Positions 1 to 8,184 of a stretch of 64,000 nt of DNA are shown here, piece after piece (the first letter of the stretch is position 1; every line of letters begins with the position of its first letter). A program made the position numbers and the translations under genes. Where the stretch lies: NCBI RefSeq assembly GCF_004346225.1, contig NZ_SMAJ01000003.1, positions 1 through 64,000 of the forward strand, given 5' to 3'. A model generated the notes under the pieces. It was not told the DNA's origin and did no database searches. It was given only the letters and a program-made list of their open reading frames with translations. The stretch comes from Paralcaligenes ureilyticus. Lineage in GTDB: Bacteria; Pseudomonadota; Gammaproteobacteria; Burkholderiales; Burkholderiaceae_B.

Positions 1-71
1 AACAGGATCGTGAAACGCCTTTGCGCCGATGATAGTGGACGTACGTCTGTGAAAGTAGGTCATCGTCAAGC
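1..71 (+). rRNA. rrf: 5S ribosomal RNA, 3' part
   Basis: The first 71 bases read as the 3' half of a betaproteobacterial 5S rRNA: the gaacagga-type helix, the GCGCCGATGATAGTG segment at 24-38 and the closing GTGAAAGTAGGTCATCGTC at 50-68. The 5' half lies outside the window. A terminator hairpin follows directly, so this is the end of an rRNA operon. The exact 3' end is uncertain by a few bases. Confidence 0.9.
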
Positions 72-82
72 TCTTATCTCCC

Positions 83-120
83 AACGCCCCGACAGGTATC
101 CCTGCCGGGGCGTTGCCTTT
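83..120 (+). terminator. rRNA operon terminator
   Basis: Hairpin of 14 pairs with one A-C mismatch (83-96 with 101-114, loop TATC), followed by a weak T stretch. It sits 12 bases after the 5S rRNA end. Confidence 0.75.
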
Positions 121-177
121 GCGCCCCCGCTTAAACGCGGCGCCTGCCCTGGCGCCGGCACTCTTCGGCCGAAAAAA

Positions 178-250
178 ATGGCACCCACAAGGGGTGCCGC
201 TACAAAAACGGGCCCGTGAATCCTGTAGCGGCAGCCCTTGTGGCTGCCAT
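178..250. repeat. REP/REPIN-like inverted hairpin pair, locus 1
   Basis: Two 19-base hairpins face each other: 180-198 (GGCACCC-acaag-GGGTGCC) followed by GCTAC, and 230-248 preceded by GTAGC (GGCAGCC-cttgt-GGCTGCC). The right arm is the reverse complement of the left apart from a compensated C-G to G-C pair in the stem. The rest of 121-337 shows nothing else convincing. Confidence 0.85.
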
Positions 251-337
251 CTCCGCACATCAACCGTATGCGTACACAGGTGTCAAAGCGGGTAAAATAC
301 CCGTTTGCTGTTCACCCAAACCTTACCGGAGGTTAGT

Positions 338-703
338 ATGACCGAGGCGATGTTCCCAGAGGATAATTCTGGCCCTAATATGCGCACGATTACGCATGTG
401 ATTTACGGTTTGTTCCTGCTGGGCCTGATTGGTGCCGCTTTTTTGGGGTTAGCCGTTGTCGCGGCGATTGTGCTGGCCTACTTTAAGCGCAGCGATGCCG
501 TCGGCACGCTATATGCCGGTCACTTCGACTGGGTGATCAAGACCTTTTGGTGGGGTTTGCTGTGGATGGTTCTTAGCGCTATCGCGACCCATATATTCAT
601 AGGCTGGATAAGTGGCCTGGTGGCCATCGTATGGCTGCTCTATCGCCTGATTAAAGGCTGGCTGGCTCTGTTTGCCGGGCAGACGCCCGAAGCCGCTATA
701 TAG
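338..703 (+). CDS. small integral membrane protein, DUF4870-like
   Basis: 121-residue protein of unknown function. The start is the ATG at 338, 5 bases after a GGAGG; an in-frame start at 305 lacks this signal. After a short acidic N-terminus there are three hydrophobic stretches (about 20-47, 70-92 and 93-105), the layout of small DUF4870/TM2-like membrane proteins. Between the first two lies a polar loop with KRSDAVGT and HFDWVIKTFWWG, recalling the conserved SHF.W.I.TFW motif of that family. It stands alone between the rRNA operon end and its own strong terminator. Family assignment is by motif memory; no enzymatic residues are visible. Confidence 0.75.
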   Translation: MTEAMFPEDNSGPNMRTITHVIYGLFLLGLIGAAFLGLAVVAAIVLAYFKRSDAVGTLYAGHFDWVIKTFWWGLLWMVLSAIATHIFIGWISGLVAIVWLLYRLIKGWLALFAGQTPEAAI

Positions 704-720
704 TTGGCGCCTTGGCCGTA

Positions 721-752
721 AAAAAACGCTGCCTATCTGGGCAGCGTTTTTG
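721..752 (+). terminator. Rho-independent terminator
   Basis: Perfect 12-pair stem (722-733 with 740-751) containing CGCTGCC and GGCAGCG with a 6-base loop and a T tail, 18 bases after the stop of the small membrane protein. The A tract on the other side would let it also act on the minus strand, where it lies downstream of the SWIB gene. Confidence 0.9.
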
Positions 753-804
753 TATGGGTGGTGTTCTGATTGCCAATATTTTTTGGCCGTTTACCGGTGT
801 TTTT

Positions 805-875
805 TGGCAGCCACAAGGGCTGCCACTACATGATTGACTGGTATGCTTTTGTAGCGGCACCCCTTGTGGGTGCCA
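805..875. repeat. REP/REPIN-like inverted hairpin pair, locus 2
   Basis: Hairpins at 806-824 (GGCAGCC-acaag-GGCTGCC) and 856-874 (GGCACCC-cttgt-GGGTGCC) in inverted orientation. The stem variant is swapped relative to locus 1: the G-type is on the left and the C-type on the right. Confidence 0.85.
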
Positions 876-888
876 ATTTCGTAGCGCT

Positions 889-1164
889 TTATTTCAGGTG
901 GCCGCTAACCAGCTTGGTCAGCTCGAACATCGAGACCTGGTCTTTGCCGAACAAAGGCCGCAGTTTGGCGTCGGCATTGATATTGCGACGGTTGGCGGGG
1001 TCTTGCAGATCGTGTTTTTTGATGTATTCCCAGATTTTTTTGGTGACTTCGGTACGGGGCACTGCTTCCGGTCCGATAATGGCGGCCAGTACAGCGCTAG
1101 GGGTGAGGGGCTTCATGAACGCGGCGTTGGGTTTACGGGCGGCGGGTTTCGCGGCTGTTGCCAT
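889..1164 (-). CDS. SWIB/MDM2 domain protein
   Basis: 91-residue basic protein. The start chosen is the ATG at 1164, preceded by GAGGAG; an upstream in-frame ATG at 1236 would add 24 non-conserved residues. Residues 1-15 are an Ala/Lys/Arg-rich tail, and residues 17-91 form one SWIB domain (MKPLTPSAVLAAIIG, VTKKIWEYIKKHDLQDP, RRNINADAKLRPLFG). In eukaryotes this fold belongs to chromatin remodelling complexes. In bacteria such stand-alone proteins, often with histone-like tails, are presumed DNA- or protein-binding, but their role is unsettled. It is a single gene with no operon partner and reads toward the bidirectional terminator at 721-752. Confidence 0.88.
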   Translation of the reverse strand: MATAAKPAARKPNAAFMKPLTPSAVLAAIIGPEAVPRTEVTKKIWEYIKKHDLQDPANRRNINADAKLRPLFGKDQVSMFELTKLVSGHLK

Positions 1165-1322
1165 AGAGTAATACTCCTCAGGATAGGTTAAAAAAGACGT
1201 TTTCCTGAGCATAACGTGAGTTGCCGGGAAAAACAAAGCGATTTGTGCAGAAAGTTCCTAAAATGGTAAATAGGGTGTTCCCAGGGCAGGATTGTTAGAT
1301 CGATTTTCCGGAGAGCTACAAG

Positions 1323-2522
1323 ATGTATGCAAAAAATGTATTTGAATCAATCAAGCTGTTTCATGACGAGTTGACGGCCATACGGCAGGATATCCACGCG
1401 CATCCGGAGCTGGGCTTTCAGGAAAATCGCACCTCCGATCTGGTCGCCCATGCTCTGACGGCTCTGGGCTATGCCGTTCACCGGGGCGTAGGCAAGACCG
1501 GGGTGGTGGGAGTCATGGAAGGACGAAGCAATACACGCGGGCGATCCATTGGCCTGCGTGCCGATATGGATGCCTTGCCCATATTGGAGCAAGGCAAGCA
1601 TGGCTACGCCTCGACGCGATCCGGTGTCATGCATGCGTGCGGGCACGACGGCCACACTACAGTGCTGCTTGGCGCGGCACGCTACCTTTCCGAGACGCGC
1701 AATTTTGACGGCAGGGTCGTGCTGATATTCCAGCCGGCGGAAGAGGGTATGGGCGGCTCCAAAGCGATGCTCGATGACGGTTTGTTCGAGCGTTTTCCAT
1801 GCGATGCCATCTATGCCCTGCATAACTGGCCGGGTTTGCCCGCAGGCGTAATAGGGGTTAATCCGGGCCCCATGATGGCGGCCGCCGATCATTTCGAAAT
1901 CCATATCGAGGGGCGTGGTGGCCATGGCGCGCATGCCTACCAGACCAACGACCCCATCGTGATTGCTGCTCAGCTTATTACGGCGTTGCAAACCATTGTG
2001 TCGCGCAATGTCCCGGCGCCCGATTCGGCCGTGGTGACGGTGGCGGCGGTAAACGCCGGCAATCTGCAGGCCATGAATGTGATTCCCAAGGACGCCCATA
2101 TGGTCGGGACGGTGCGCACCTTCAGCCCCAAGGTGCAGGAGCAGGTGATACAGCGCATGGAAGAAATGGTGGCGGGCATTGCGGCGGCGTTCCAGGCCAA
2201 GATCGAGATGAAATACCATCGGTTATTTCCCGCTACGGTGAATACGCCGGAGCATGCGGCGTTTGTGGCCGAGGTGGCTACGGAGCTGTTTGGCGCTGAA
2301 AACGTGGTGCCCAACTTGACGCCATCGATGGGTTCCGAAGATTTTTCCATCATGTTGCAGGAGCGGCCGGGCTGTTATTTTCGCCTTGGCCAGGGCGGCG
2401 CCCAGGAAGGCTGCGTGCTGCATAGTTCGGCCTTCGATTTCAATGACGCCGTTATCCCTGTGGGCAGCGCCATGTTCTCCCGCCTGGTTGAGCGCAGCAT
2501 GCCTCTCGCGGACGCCGCATAA
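1323..2522 (+). CDS. M20D amidohydrolase (hippurate hydrolase-like)
   Basis: 399-residue cytoplasmic metallopeptidase-fold enzyme of the M20D family (HipO/AbgA/IAA-amino-acid hydrolase type), expected to cleave an N-acyl amino acid or similar amide. Visible are DIHAHPELG (23-31), the ligand motif HACGHDGHT (104-112, with C106 and H108), the catalytic and metal-binding pair E140-E141 in FQPAEEG, H167 and a late SMGSEDF motif. The dimerisation domain sits in between. GGAGAG precedes the ATG by 7 bases. A paralogue of the same length lies at 29460-30659 on the other strand. The substrate cannot be deduced. It is followed by pyrC after 30 bases, but a joint transcript is not certain. Confidence 0.88.
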   Translation: MYAKNVFESIKLFHDELTAIRQDIHAHPELGFQENRTSDLVAHALTALGYAVHRGVGKTGVVGVMEGRSNTRGRSIGLRADMDALPILEQGKHGYASTRSGVMHACGHDGHTTVLLGAARYLSETRNFDGRVVLIFQPAEEGMGGSKAMLDDGLFERFPCDAIYALHNWPGLPAGVIGVNPGPMMAAADHFEIHIEGRGGHGAHAYQTNDPIVIAAQLITALQTIVSRNVPAPDSAVVTVAAVNAGNLQAMNVIPKDAHMVGTVRTFSPKVQEQVIQRMEEMVAGIAAAFQAKIEMKYHRLFPATVNTPEHAAFVAEVATELFGAENVVPNLTPSMGSEDFSIMLQERPGCYFRLGQGGAQEGCVLHSSAFDFNDAVIPVGSAMFSRLVERSMPLADAA

Positions 2523-2552
2523 CTTCACATTCCGGTTTCGATAAGTCCTTTA

Positions 2553-3620
2553 ATGCAAAATGCTCCCAATACCCTGACGATCGTCCGTCCAGACGACTGG
2601 CATCTTCATTTGCGCGATGGCGTGGTCCTCGACTCGGTTGTGGGCGACTCTGCCCGCCAGTTTGCCCGCGCCATCGTCATGCCCAATCTCAAGCCGCCCG
2701 TGACGACCACCGAGCAGGCCCTGGCGTATCGGGATCGCATCGTCGCCGCGCTGGAGCGGGCCGGGCTGGCTGGCGGGCGCTTTACGCCGCTCATGACCTT
2801 ATACCTGACCGACAATACGCCGGCGGACGAAATTGCCAAGGCCCGCGCCTCGGGTGTCGTACACGCCGTAAAGCTTTACCCCGCGGGTGCAACGACCAAT
2901 TCCGATGCCGGCGTAACCGATTTGCTGGGGCGCTGCCGCCCGGCGCTCGAAGCCATGCAGAAATGGGATATGCCTCTGCTGGTGCATGGCGAAGTGACTG
3001 ACAAAGACATTGATTTATTCGATCGTGAAGCGGTGTTTATTGATCGCGTCATGATTCCCCTGCGCCAGGCGTTCCCGCAACTTAAAGTGGTGTTCGAACA
3101 CATCACCACACGCCAGGGCGCCCATTACGTGCGCGATGCCCAGGGGCCGATCGCCGCGACGATTACCGCTCACCACCTGTTGTACAACCGCAATGCACTG
3201 TTTTTGGGCGGTATGCGTCCACACTGGTATTGCCTGCCCGTTTTGAAACGGGAGACGCATCGGCAGGCGCTGGTCGAGGCGGCCACAAGCGATAGCCCGC
3301 GTTTTTTTCTTGGCACCGACAGCGCCCCGCATTCCAAAGGTCTGAAAGAGAACGCCTGCGGCTGCGCCGGCTGTTACACCGCCCTGCATGCCATGGAGTT
3401 GTACGCTACCGCGTTTGACGCGGCCGGCCGGCTGGATCGGCTCGAAGCCTTTGCAAGCCTGAACGGGCCCGCGTTTTATGGTCTGCCCGTCAACCAGGGC
3501 ACTCTGACGTTGCAACGCGGCCGCTACGACATTCCTGCCGAGTTGGCCCTGGGCGACGCTTCGGTCGTTCCGTTAGCGGCAGGGGAGTCGCTGGCCTGGC
3601 GTGTCGTAGAAAAAGCCTGA
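2553..3620 (+). CDS. pyrC: dihydroorotase
   Basis: 355-residue class II dihydroorotase, which cyclises N-carbamoyl-aspartate to dihydroorotate in de novo pyrimidine synthesis. The zinc motif HLH is at H17-H19 inside [12 protein letters not shown]. The lysine expected to be carboxylated is K107 in HAVKLYPAG, and the catalytic Asp lies in the late GTDSAPHSK motif. Length and order match the E. coli PyrC type rather than the longer PyrX/class I type. The ribosome binding site is weak. It converges on uup, with 15 bases between the two stops. Confidence 0.95.
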   Translation: MQNAPNTLTIVRPDDWHLHLRDGVVLDSVVGDSARQFARAIVMPNLKPPVTTTEQALAYRDRIVAALERAGLAGGRFTPLMTLYLTDNTPADEIAKARASGVVHAVKLYPAGATTNSDAGVTDLLGRCRPALEAMQKWDMPLLVHGEVTDKDIDLFDREAVFIDRVMIPLRQAFPQLKVVFEHITTRQGAHYVRDAQGPIAATITAHHLLYNRNALFLGGMRPHWYCLPVLKRETHRQALVEAATSDSPRFFLGTDSAPHSKGLKENACGCAGCYTALHAMELYATAFDAAGRLDRLEAFASLNGPAFYGLPVNQGTLTLQRGRYDIPAELALGDASVVPLAAGESLAWRVVEKA

Positions 3621-3635
3621 TGATCCCGTGGCGCT

Positions 3636-5435
3636 TTAGCTGCTGCGTTTTTCTTCCAGGGCTTCCCAACGGGTAAAGAGCTCAGTCAACTGGCTATCGA
3701 GTGTTTGCAGCTGCCCGTTGATTCGGGCGGCTTCGTCAGGTGCGTCGCGATACAGCGCGCCGTCGGCGAGCCGGGCCGCGAGCGATGCCTGCTGCGCCTC
3801 GAGCTGGGCAATGGCCTCGGGCATTTCTTCCAGCTCGCGCAATTCCCAAGCCTTGATTTTATTTTGTTTGGCGGGCCTGGAGCGCTCTGCGGACGCGGCT
3901 TCGGTCTTTGCGGATTTTGCGGACGGCTTGCCCTTGCCGGTGGGCCGTTGCGCTAGCCATTCATCATAGCCGCCTACATATTCTTGCCAGTTGCCGTCGC
4001 CTTCGGCGGCGATGGTCTGGGTGATGACATTGTCCAGGAAGGCCCGGTCGTGGCTGACGAGCAGCACGGTGCCAGGGTAGTCTTGCAGCAATTCTTCGAG
4101 CAGCTCCAGCGTTTCGATGTCGAGATCGTTGGTGGGTTCGTCCATGACCAGCACATTGGTGGGCCTCGCGAACAGCCGGGCCAGGACCAGGCGCGCGCGT
4201 TCGCCGCCCGAGAGGCTTTGCACAGGGGAGCGAGCCCGTGCGGCTGGAAACAGGAAGTCTTCCATATAGCTCATCACGTGCTTGCGCTGATTGCCGATTT
4301 CTATCCATTCGCTGCCCGGATTGATGGTATCGGCCAAGGTGGCTGTTTCGTCAAGCTGCGCGCGCATTTGATCGAAATAGCCCACTGACAGGTTGGTGCC
4401 CAGGCGCACGTGTCCGGAGCTGGGTTGCAGTTGCCCCAGAATGATCTTCAACAGCGTGGTTTTGCCCGCGCCATTGGGACCGATGAGGCCGATGCGGTCC
4501 TTGCGCAGAATCGTGGTCGACAGATTGCGGATGACGACGTGATCGCCGTATTGATGGCTGACGTTCTCCAGTTCAGCCACCAGCTTGCCGGAGCGCTGAC
4601 CTTCGGCGACAGCCAGCGTGACATTGCCCACGCGTTCGCGGCGAGCGGCGCGATCGCGGCGCAACTGCTCAAGGCGGCGCACCCGCCCTTCGTTGCGGGT
4701 GCGCCTGGCTTCCACGCCTTGCCGTATCCACGCTTCTTCCTGGGCCAGCACCTTGTCGAATTTGGAATTTTGCTGCTTTTCGGCTTCGAGCCATTCAGCT
4801 TTGCGTTGTTGCCAGGCTGAAAAATTGCCGGGGAAACTAAACAGCTGGCCCCGATCGAGTTCGACAATGCGGGTGGCCACTTCATCCAGAAAGCGTCGAT
4901 CGTGCGTAATGATAATGGCGCTGCAGCGTGCGTTGAGCAGTAAGGCGGCAAGCCAGGCGATGCCGTCGAAGTCCAGGTGATTGGTGGGTTCGTCGAGCAG
5001 CAGCAGATCGGGTTCGTCGGCCAAGGCGCGCGCCAGGGCCACACGTTTGCGCATCCCTCCCGAGAGGCCTGCGACAGGTGCATCGGTGGGCAGGCCCAGT
5101 TGTTCGATAAGATTTTGAGCTCGCGAAGGGCGCTGCCAGTCTTCGTTTTCGTTGAAGTCGCCGCATAGAATATCGAATACCGTTAGCGAGTCGTCGAGAT
5201 CCGGCTCTTGTTCGACGGTGGCGATTTTCAGGCCACCTAAGCGCATCACCTCGCCATCGTCGGGCACAATACGGCCGTCGAGTACTTTGAGCAGCGACGA
5301 TTTGCCTGCGCCGTTGCGGCCGATCAGGCCGATGCGTTCGCCTGGCTGCACGGCAAAGTCGGCGTGATCGAGCAGAGGGTGGTGGCCATAGGCCAGTTGA
5401 GCATTGGTCAGGGTGACGAGGGTGGTAACAGCCAT
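3636..5435 (-). CDS. uup: ABC-F family ATPase Uup
   Basis: 599-residue soluble protein with two ABC ATPase domains and no membrane segments. Walker A motifs are GRNGAGKS (39-46) and GPNGAGKTT (319-327). Signature motifs are LSGGM (about 124) and LSGGE (about 428), each followed by a Walker B ending in DEPTN. A charged linker between the domains (about 210-270) and a Lys/Glu-rich C-terminal coiled coil (about 520-599) are the Uup pattern. ABC-F proteins act on ribosomes or translation. In E. coli Uup affects transposon precise excision and replication fork or ribosome function. The start at 5435 has only a weak upstream GGAT. It is monocistronic and convergent with pyrC. Confidence 0.92.
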   Translation of the reverse strand: MAVTTLVTLTNAQLAYGHHPLLDHADFAVQPGERIGLIGRNGAGKSSLLKVLDGRIVPDDGEVMRLGGLKIATVEQEPDLDDSLTVFDILCGDFNENEDWQRPSRAQNLIEQLGLPTDAPVAGLSGGMRKRVALARALADEPDLLLLDEPTNHLDFDGIAWLAALLLNARCSAIIITHDRRFLDEVATRIVELDRGQLFSFPGNFSAWQQRKAEWLEAEKQQNSKFDKVLAQEEAWIRQGVEARRTRNEGRVRRLEQLRRDRAARRERVGNVTLAVAEGQRSGKLVAELENVSHQYGDHVVIRNLSTTILRKDRIGLIGPNGAGKTTLLKIILGQLQPSSGHVRLGTNLSVGYFDQMRAQLDETATLADTINPGSEWIEIGNQRKHVMSYMEDFLFPAARARSPVQSLSGGERARLVLARLFARPTNVLVMDEPTNDLDIETLELLEELLQDYPGTVLLVSHDRAFLDNVITQTIAAEGDGNWQEYVGGYDEWLAQRPTGKGKPSAKSAKTEAASAERSRPAKQNKIKAWELRELEEMPEAIAQLEAQQASLAARLADGALYRDAPDEAARINGQLQTLDSQLTELFTRWEALEEKRSS

Positions 5436-5503
5436 ATATCCAGTAATAAAAAGTCGCGGGCCAGAGACGCTATTGTCGCAGTTTGGGGAATTCGCGTCTG
5501 GCG

Positions 5504-5531
5504 TGTGAAGATAGCTGGTGTCCTATACAAT
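5504..5531 (+). promoter_or_regulatory. rnpB promoter (candidate)
   Basis: A -10 TACAAT at 5526-5531 with a weak -35 TGTGAA at 5504-5509 (16-base spacer), placed 6 bases before the P1 helix of RNase P RNA. Confidence 0.55.
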
Positions 5532-5537
5532 GCCGGT

Positions 5538-5950
5538 GCGGGACGGGTTGGGCAATCGCGGTGTTTCGACACCGAGGAAGGTCCGGACTCCACAGAGCAG
5601 GATAGCGGCTAACGGCCGCCCGGCGAACCGGCGTGCGCGAGCAAGCCGGTTCGTTGAGGAACAGGGCCACAGAGACGAGTCTGCGGCGCGGGCATGCCTG
5701 GCATGCACTGGCACGGCTACTTCCGTGTTGCGCGACCTGGCGACAGGGCGCGGCGCAGCAGGGTGAAACGCGGCAACCTCTATCCGGAGCAACATCAAAT
5801 AGGCATACACAGGCCCTCGGGCCCGAAGGGCGGCTCGTTCGAGTATGCGGGTAGATGGCTAGAGCACGGCAGCAATGTCGTGCGTAGAGGAATGATTGCC
5901 CGCCAGGCTTGCCTGGTGTACAGAATCCGGCCTATAGACCCGTCCCGCCT
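5538..5950 (+). ncRNA. rnpB: RNase P RNA, bacterial type A
   Basis: Catalytic RNA of RNase P, which matures tRNA 5' ends. Ends are set by the P1 pairing: 5538-5548 (GCGGGACGGGT) pairs with 5938-5948 (ACCCGTCCCGC). The universally conserved core is present: GAGGAAGGTCCGGACTCC at 5574-5591, the GGGTGAAACGCGGCAACC core at about 5761-5778, and CAGAATCCGGCCTATAGACC at 5921-5940. A CTTTTATTT tail after P1 probably serves as terminator. Open reading frames called across this stretch are spurious. 5436-5537 upstream holds only the promoter. Confidence 0.97.
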
Positions 5951-6011
5951 TTTATTTCTGCTGATGGTGATGTTCCACCCGCGTCATCAGGGCGGGTGGG
6001 AAGGTTGGTTT

Positions 6012-6082
6012 TGGCACCCACAAGGGGTGCCGCTACAAAAACATACCCGTAGCTAATGTAGCGGCAGCCCTTGTGGCTGCCA
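6012..6082. repeat. REP/REPIN-like inverted hairpin pair, locus 3
   Basis: Hairpins at 6013-6031 (C-type, loop acaag) and 6063-6081 (G-type, loop cttgt) in inverted orientation, flanking GCTAC...GTAGC. It lies between rnpB and the dcw promoter. The stretch 6083-6289 is AT-rich and shows no gene. Confidence 0.85.
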
Positions 6083-6289
6083 TTGCTCTCGCCCGGCCGC
6101 GTCGGAAGGCCAAAATTGGTTCGAGTGTTAGCAATTGCAAAAGTAAAAATTCTTTTTCCTGGCTTTCAGTTGATGAACGACATCTAGATAGTCCTGCAGT
6201 TTCTTGATTTATCTACATATTTTAATATTGATGTTTTCATAAATCGACGCTAAGTACTTGTTGTCATTGAAAAAACTTCACAAAGTTGC

Positions 6290-6318
6290 TTGACCTGCTG
6301 CAACTGTTCCCGTAGAGT
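6290..6318 (+). promoter_or_regulatory. dcw cluster promoter (mraZ promoter)
   Basis: Sigma-70 type promoter with -35 TTGACC (6290-6295), a 17-base spacer and -10 TAGAGT (6313-6318). Transcription would begin near 6325, just ahead of mraZ, and probably reads through the tightly overlapping division genes. Confidence 0.7.
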
Positions 6319-6362
6319 GGGGAAAAGTAGGATTTAGTGCAAAAAAGTGGAGTTAAAGTGGT
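6317..6362 (+). promoter_or_regulatory. MraZ box array
   Basis: GTG-led pentamers recur with a 10-base period: GTGGG at 6317, GTAGG at 6327, GTGCA at 6337, GTGGA at 6347 and GTGGT at 6358 (11 bases). MraZ is known to bind direct TGGG-type repeats with 5-base spacers upstream of its own gene. The array overlaps the -10 element, the ribosome binding site and the start codon, as expected for autorepression. Confidence 0.7.
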
Positions 6363-6789
6363 GTTTCAGGGCAGCAGTGCACTCACGTTAGACGTCAAGG
6401 GTCGGGTCTCTATTCCGACCCGGCATCGTGACGCGCTCGTGTCGCAGGTGGAAGGGCGTTTGACCCTGACGCGCCACCCCGACGGCTGCTTGCTGGTTTA
6501 CCCACGATCGGTTTGGGAAATAAAGCGTGAACAGATTGCCGCATTTCCCATGGCGGCACGGCCCTTCCAGCGGTTGCTGCTGGGCAATGCGCAAGATGTC
6601 GATATGGATGGCGCCGGGCGCATATTGGTCGCGCCCGAACTGCGCGCCGCTGTTGGCCTGACACGCGAAGTCATGTTGCTGGGAATGGGAAGCCATTTTG
6701 AATTATGGGATGCCGCCGAGTGGGCCCGTCGCGAAGCGGCAGACTTGGCCGCGGGCATCCCGGATGCGTTAGCTCAGTTTTCGTTCTGA
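6361..6789 (+). CDS. mraZ: transcriptional regulator MraZ
   Basis: First gene of the dcw cluster, encoding a 142-residue double SpoVT/AbrB-fold DNA-binding regulator that represses its own operon. The start chosen is GTG 6361 ([15 protein letters not shown]), 8 bases after GGAG at 6349-6352. The in-frame GTG at 6337 would put the MraZ boxes inside the gene and give an atypical N-terminus. The two repeats each carry a DxKGR/DGAGR core ([15 protein letters not shown] and [14 protein letters not shown]). The stop is followed 7 bases later by rsmH. Confidence 0.92.
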   Translation: MFQGSSALTLDVKGRVSIPTRHRDALVSQVEGRLTLTRHPDGCLLVYPRSVWEIKREQIAAFPMAARPFQRLLLGNAQDVDMDGAGRILVAPELRAAVGLTREVMLLGMGSHFELWDAAEWARREAADLAAGIPDALAQFSF

Positions 6790-6796
6790 GCGGGTC

Positions 6797-7867
6797 ATGG
6801 AGTTTTTGCACCGACCCGTGTTGCTTGAACCAACGGTCAAGGCCTTGATCGACCCGCATTTTGGCGGAAAAAAATGGCCGGGACAGGAAGAAGACGATAC
6901 ACGGACACGCTTGAGCGGCGTTTTTGTAGATGGCACTTTTGGTCGTGGCGGACATAGCCGCCTGTTATTGTCAAAGCTGGCGAGCGACGCAAGATTGGTG
7001 GTGTTTGACAAGGATCCGGAGGCTATTGCATACGCTCAAGCATTGCGGGCTGAGGATTCACGCGTACAGGTCGTCCACGACGGTTTTGCAACGATGGCGC
7101 AGCAGCTTGAGGCTTTAGGCATTGCGCAGGTTGATGGGGTAATGCTGGATTTGGGGATTTCGTCCCCGCAGGTTGACGACGCAAGTCGCGGGTTTTCCTT
7201 CATGCATGAAGGTCCTCTCGACATGCGAATGGATACGAGCCGCGGTCCGACCGCTGCGCAATGGCTGGCAGACGCCAGTGTGGAAGAAATAAAGGAGGTC
7301 ATAGCAAAATATGGCGAAGAACGGTTTGCTTTCCCGATTGCAAAGGCGCTTGTTGCTCGCCGCGAATCCGGGCCGCTGCGCACAACGCTCGACCTCGCCG
7401 AGCTCGTCGCCAGTGTCGTCCGTACGCGCGAAAAGGGTAAACACCCGGCCACTCGTACCTTTCAGGCTTTACGGATTTACCTCAATCAGGAACTCGAAGA
7501 ACTCGCGTTCACCCTCGCGGCAGTTCTAAGAGTTCTGGCACCAAAGGGGCGGCTTGCGGTGATCAGTTTTCATTCTCTTGAAGATCGCATGGTGAAGCAG
7601 TGCATTGCGGCCGCCGCAAATCCGGCCGCCGTTCATGCCCGTTTGCCGATTTTCGAGAAGGATCTGCCCCAGCCCATTCTTTATTCTCTCGGACGGGTCC
7701 TGCCTTCGGAGGATGAGGTGGCAGGCAATGCCCGGGCCAGATCGGCTGTTTTGCGTGTCGCCCAGCGCACCCATACTCCTTTGCCGCCCGATCAGGGCGC
7801 GTCTTTTGTAAAGGCAGTTCGCCTGGCGCCCAAGCCGGCAGCGCATGTCCGGCGGGGGAAGAAATAA
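6797..7867 (+). CDS. rsmH: 16S rRNA m4C1402 methyltransferase
   Basis: 356-residue RsmH (MraW), which methylates N4 of C1402 of 16S rRNA with S-adenosylmethionine. The start is [14 protein letters not shown], typical of the family. The SAM motif [11 protein letters not shown] is at 44-54, followed by [10 protein letters not shown] and the late [10 protein letters not shown] motif. It is longer than E. coli RsmH (313); residues 21-40 ([20 protein letters not shown]) form an extra hydrophilic insertion before the Rossmann core. The stop overlaps the ftsL start by one base (TAATG), which implies translational coupling. Confidence 0.95.
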   Translation: MEFLHRPVLLEPTVKALIDPHFGGKKWPGQEEDDTRTRLSGVFVDGTFGRGGHSRLLLSKLASDARLVVFDKDPEAIAYAQALRAEDSRVQVVHDGFATMAQQLEALGIAQVDGVMLDLGISSPQVDDASRGFSFMHEGPLDMRMDTSRGPTAAQWLADASVEEIKEVIAKYGEERFAFPIAKALVARRESGPLRTTLDLAELVASVVRTREKGKHPATRTFQALRIYLNQELEELAFTLAAVLRVLAPKGRLAVISFHSLEDRMVKQCIAAAANPAAVHARLPIFEKDLPQPILYSLGRVLPSEDEVAGNARARSAVLRVAQRTHTPLPPDQGASFVKAVRLAPKPAAHVRRGKK

Positions 7868-8184
7868 TGGTTCGCCTGATCGCCGTTGTCGCCGCCTTGT
7901 TGATGCTTTCGGCCATTTCGCTGGTGACTGCACGCTTTCAGTCGCGCCAATTGTTTGTGGTGTCGGATCGATTGTCCACCAAGGCTCGCGATTTGGATAC
8001 CGACTGGCGCCGTTTGCAGCTCGATCGCGCCGAACTGGCGCGCAACGCCCGTATTGACGGTATCGCTCGCCAGGATCTGAAGATGGTCAATCCGACTTCG
8101 GACCGGACGATCTACATCAAAGGTGCCCCGGATGGCACCGTGGCGTCGGCTGCCGGCGCCAAGGCTCCCGGAGCGCGCCCATGA
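7867..8184 (+). CDS. ftsL: cell division protein FtsL
   Basis: 105-residue bitopic membrane protein of the FtsQLB divisome complex. It has a very short cytoplasmic end, one membrane segment (about 3-22), then a periplasmic coiled-coil stretch rich in Arg, Leu and Asp (about 30-75). Sequence is poorly conserved across the family, so the call rests on size, topology and position between rsmH and ftsI. The C-terminal 25 residues (GAPDGTVASAAGAKAPGARP) are low-complexity. It overlaps ftsI by 4 bases (ATGA). Confidence 0.9.
   Translation: MVRLIAVVAALLMLSAISLVTARFQSRQLFVVSDRLSTKARDLDTDWRRLQLDRAELARNARIDGIARQDLKMVNPTSDRTIYIKGAPDGTVASAAGAKAPGARP

Noticed and set aside
178-250. Hairpin repeats as a CRISPR array or insertion sequence ends
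   Set aside because: Copies are scattered singly between genes, paired as inverted repeats without regular spacers, and enclose no transposase.
5523-5854. Several short open frames across 5518-5854
   Set aside because: They lie inside the RNase P RNA gene.
6304-6311. TGTTCCC in the mraZ promoter as a member of the island motif
   Set aside because: Only a half-site; no matching GGGAACA at 5-base distance.
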